Of a DNA stretch of 64,000 bases, positions 63,125 through 64,000 are shown piece by piece. The position numbers and the translations under genes are program-made. The notes under the pieces are model-generated. The model was not told the origin of the DNA. It made no database searches and saw only the letters and a list, made by a program, of their open reading frames with translations. Origin of the DNA: Rhizobium sp. (lineage in GTDB: Bacteria; Pseudomonadota; Alphaproteobacteria; Rhizobiales; Rhizobiaceae); the NCBI GenBank assembly GCA_019739215.1, contig JAHHDR010000044.1, positions 1 through 64,000 on the forward strand, in the 5' to 3' direction. Within the stretch, counting starts at the first letter, position 1, and every line of letters starts with the position of its first letter.

Positions 63125-63178
63125 GGTGGGTACTCCGGGTTTGGGCGGGGTCGGTGGCCAGTGCATGATTTTCGTCGA

Positions 63179-64000
63179 TCATGACGTGGTCCTGGGATCT
63201 GTCTTTCTGGACCATCCACGCTGATCAGCGCCAGCGCACCGGACCCGACCATCAAGCACAAAGGAGACCGCGTTGAGCACGGGCGTCGATCCGACCTTGG
63301 CCACGCGGTCATACATCGTGATCGTCAGCGGCGCCTCCGAACCGACCAGCATCAGCGTGGTGTTGAAATTCTCGAAGGACACCAGGAAGGCGACGATGAA
63401 GGCGGACACCAGTGCCGGCATCAGATAGGGGATGGTGATCGTCCGCAGCACGCGGAAGCGGCCGGCGCCGAGGTTGAGGGCGGCTTCTTCCAGAGCGATG
63501 TCGAACTTGCGCAGGCGGGCGGCGATGACCAGGGAGGTGATCGTGGTAAGGAACGAGAACTGACCAAGCACGACCAGCGGCAGGCCGGGGCGAAGCATCG
63601 ACCAGTCATAGCCGAGGTTGTCCTCGACGCCGTTGGCGATCATGCTGGCGAAGACCAGAATGGCGATGCCCATGATGACGCCGGGGATCACCAGAGGCAC
63701 GATCATCAGGACATAGAGGAACGACTTGCCCGGGAAGTCGTGTCGCTCGAACAGGAATGCGTTGCAGGCGCCGACGAAGACCGACAGGGCCGAGGACGAT
63801 CAGGCCGATCTTGAACGATGTCATCAATCCCTGAAGCAACCGGCGGTCATTCAACAAGCCGATCGTCGGTTCACTGTCGCCGAAGAACCAGGCCAGCGTC
63901 CAACCCTGCCATGGCAGCGACGGAAACTGGGAATCGTTGAACGCAAACAGGCCCGCCACCAGCAGCGGTGCCGCAAGATAGAGGAAGAACACGAGCATGT
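63179..64000 (-). CDS. ABC transporter permease, PotC/spermidine-putrescine type, frameshifted and partial
   Basis: Inner-membrane permease of a polyamine- or similar small-molecule importer. From the window edge: VFFLYLAAPLLVAGLFAFNDSQFPSLPWQGWT, MTSFKIGLIVLGP, then after a shift near 63790 the core VPLVIPGVIMGIAILVFASM and the EAA coupling motif LEEAALNLGAGRFRVLRTITIPYLMPALVSAF. A further shift near 63260 leads to MVGSGALALISV. The start may lie beyond base 64000, and the 3' end is unsettled (a stop at 63179 in one frame). The binding protein and ATPase are presumably upstream outside the window. Confidence 0.85.

Noticed and set aside
1..64000. CRISPR array, prophage, insertion sequence or tRNA-linked island
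   Set aside because: No regularly spaced repeats, integrase, transposase or tRNA-like sequence was seen; the S24 protein has no phage neighbours.

Overview
The window is about 63% G+C by eye, gene-dense on both strands and typical of an alphaproteobacterium of the order Hyphomicrobiales (Rhizobiales). The pointers are the exopolyphosphatase/rlmE pair, a PodJ-type polarity protein with coiled coil, Sel1 repeats and a peptidoglycan-binding end, a DUF6460 protein, the TauE/TIGR02186 pair, a FtsK lacking membrane segments, and a palindromic intergenic element of the kind scattered through rhizobial genomes. The genus cannot be fixed. No rRNA, tRNA, CRISPR array, integrase, transposase or phage gene was seen.

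Layout. 1-12.3 kb: housekeeping genes (ppx, rlmE, pyrD, ftsK) mixed with a DHA2 efflux pump, TerB and TfoX-C proteins, a LysR/EamA divergon, an S24 repressor-like protease and a LuxR-type response regulator. 12.6-17.7 kb: tetR plus an RND efflux operon closed by a strong terminator. 17.7-24.5 kb: a second EamA/LysR divergon, a MATE pump, a CAP lipoprotein, a methyltransferase, YitT, and an rrf2 plus AhpD-like operon. 24.6-30.8 kb: a ligase-associated DEXH helicase with PdeM, a second methyltransferase, small exported proteins and a Tat-exported metallo-beta-lactamase-fold protein. 30.4-36.2 kb: a beta-oxidation operon (acyl-CoA dehydrogenase, thiolase, FadJ-like enzyme) behind a MerR-style promoter. 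36.6-46.6 kb: podJ, an OhrR-like marR, tauE/TIGR02186, an SH3 protein and a GGDEF-EAL protein. 47-64 kb: an accessory uptake and catabolic region with a peptide-type ABC importer, a cytosolic alkaline-phosphatase-superfamily enzyme, an HSL-type esterase, a BMP-family nucleoside-type importer with an amidase inside its operon, a cytosine-deaminase-like amidohydrolase, a nuclease-like protein, a cupin and a PotC-type permease.

Sequence quality matters for reading this window. About a dozen genes, including the normally essential ftsK, are interrupted by one-base shifts clustered at 0.6-1.4, 4.1, 9.6-10.95, 24.9-26.5, 52.8-53 and 56.2-64 kb, whereas 26.6-52.8 kb is clean. Each broken gene keeps its family motifs across all three frames and near-normal total length, so most breaks look like base-calling or assembly errors rather than gene decay. 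Such genes are given here as single features over their full span.

The clearest regulatory logic visible is a set of promoters whose spacer or -10 box is covered by a dyad: rrf2, tetR, the OhrR-like marR, the acyl-CoA dehydrogenase operon and the BMP transporter operon.
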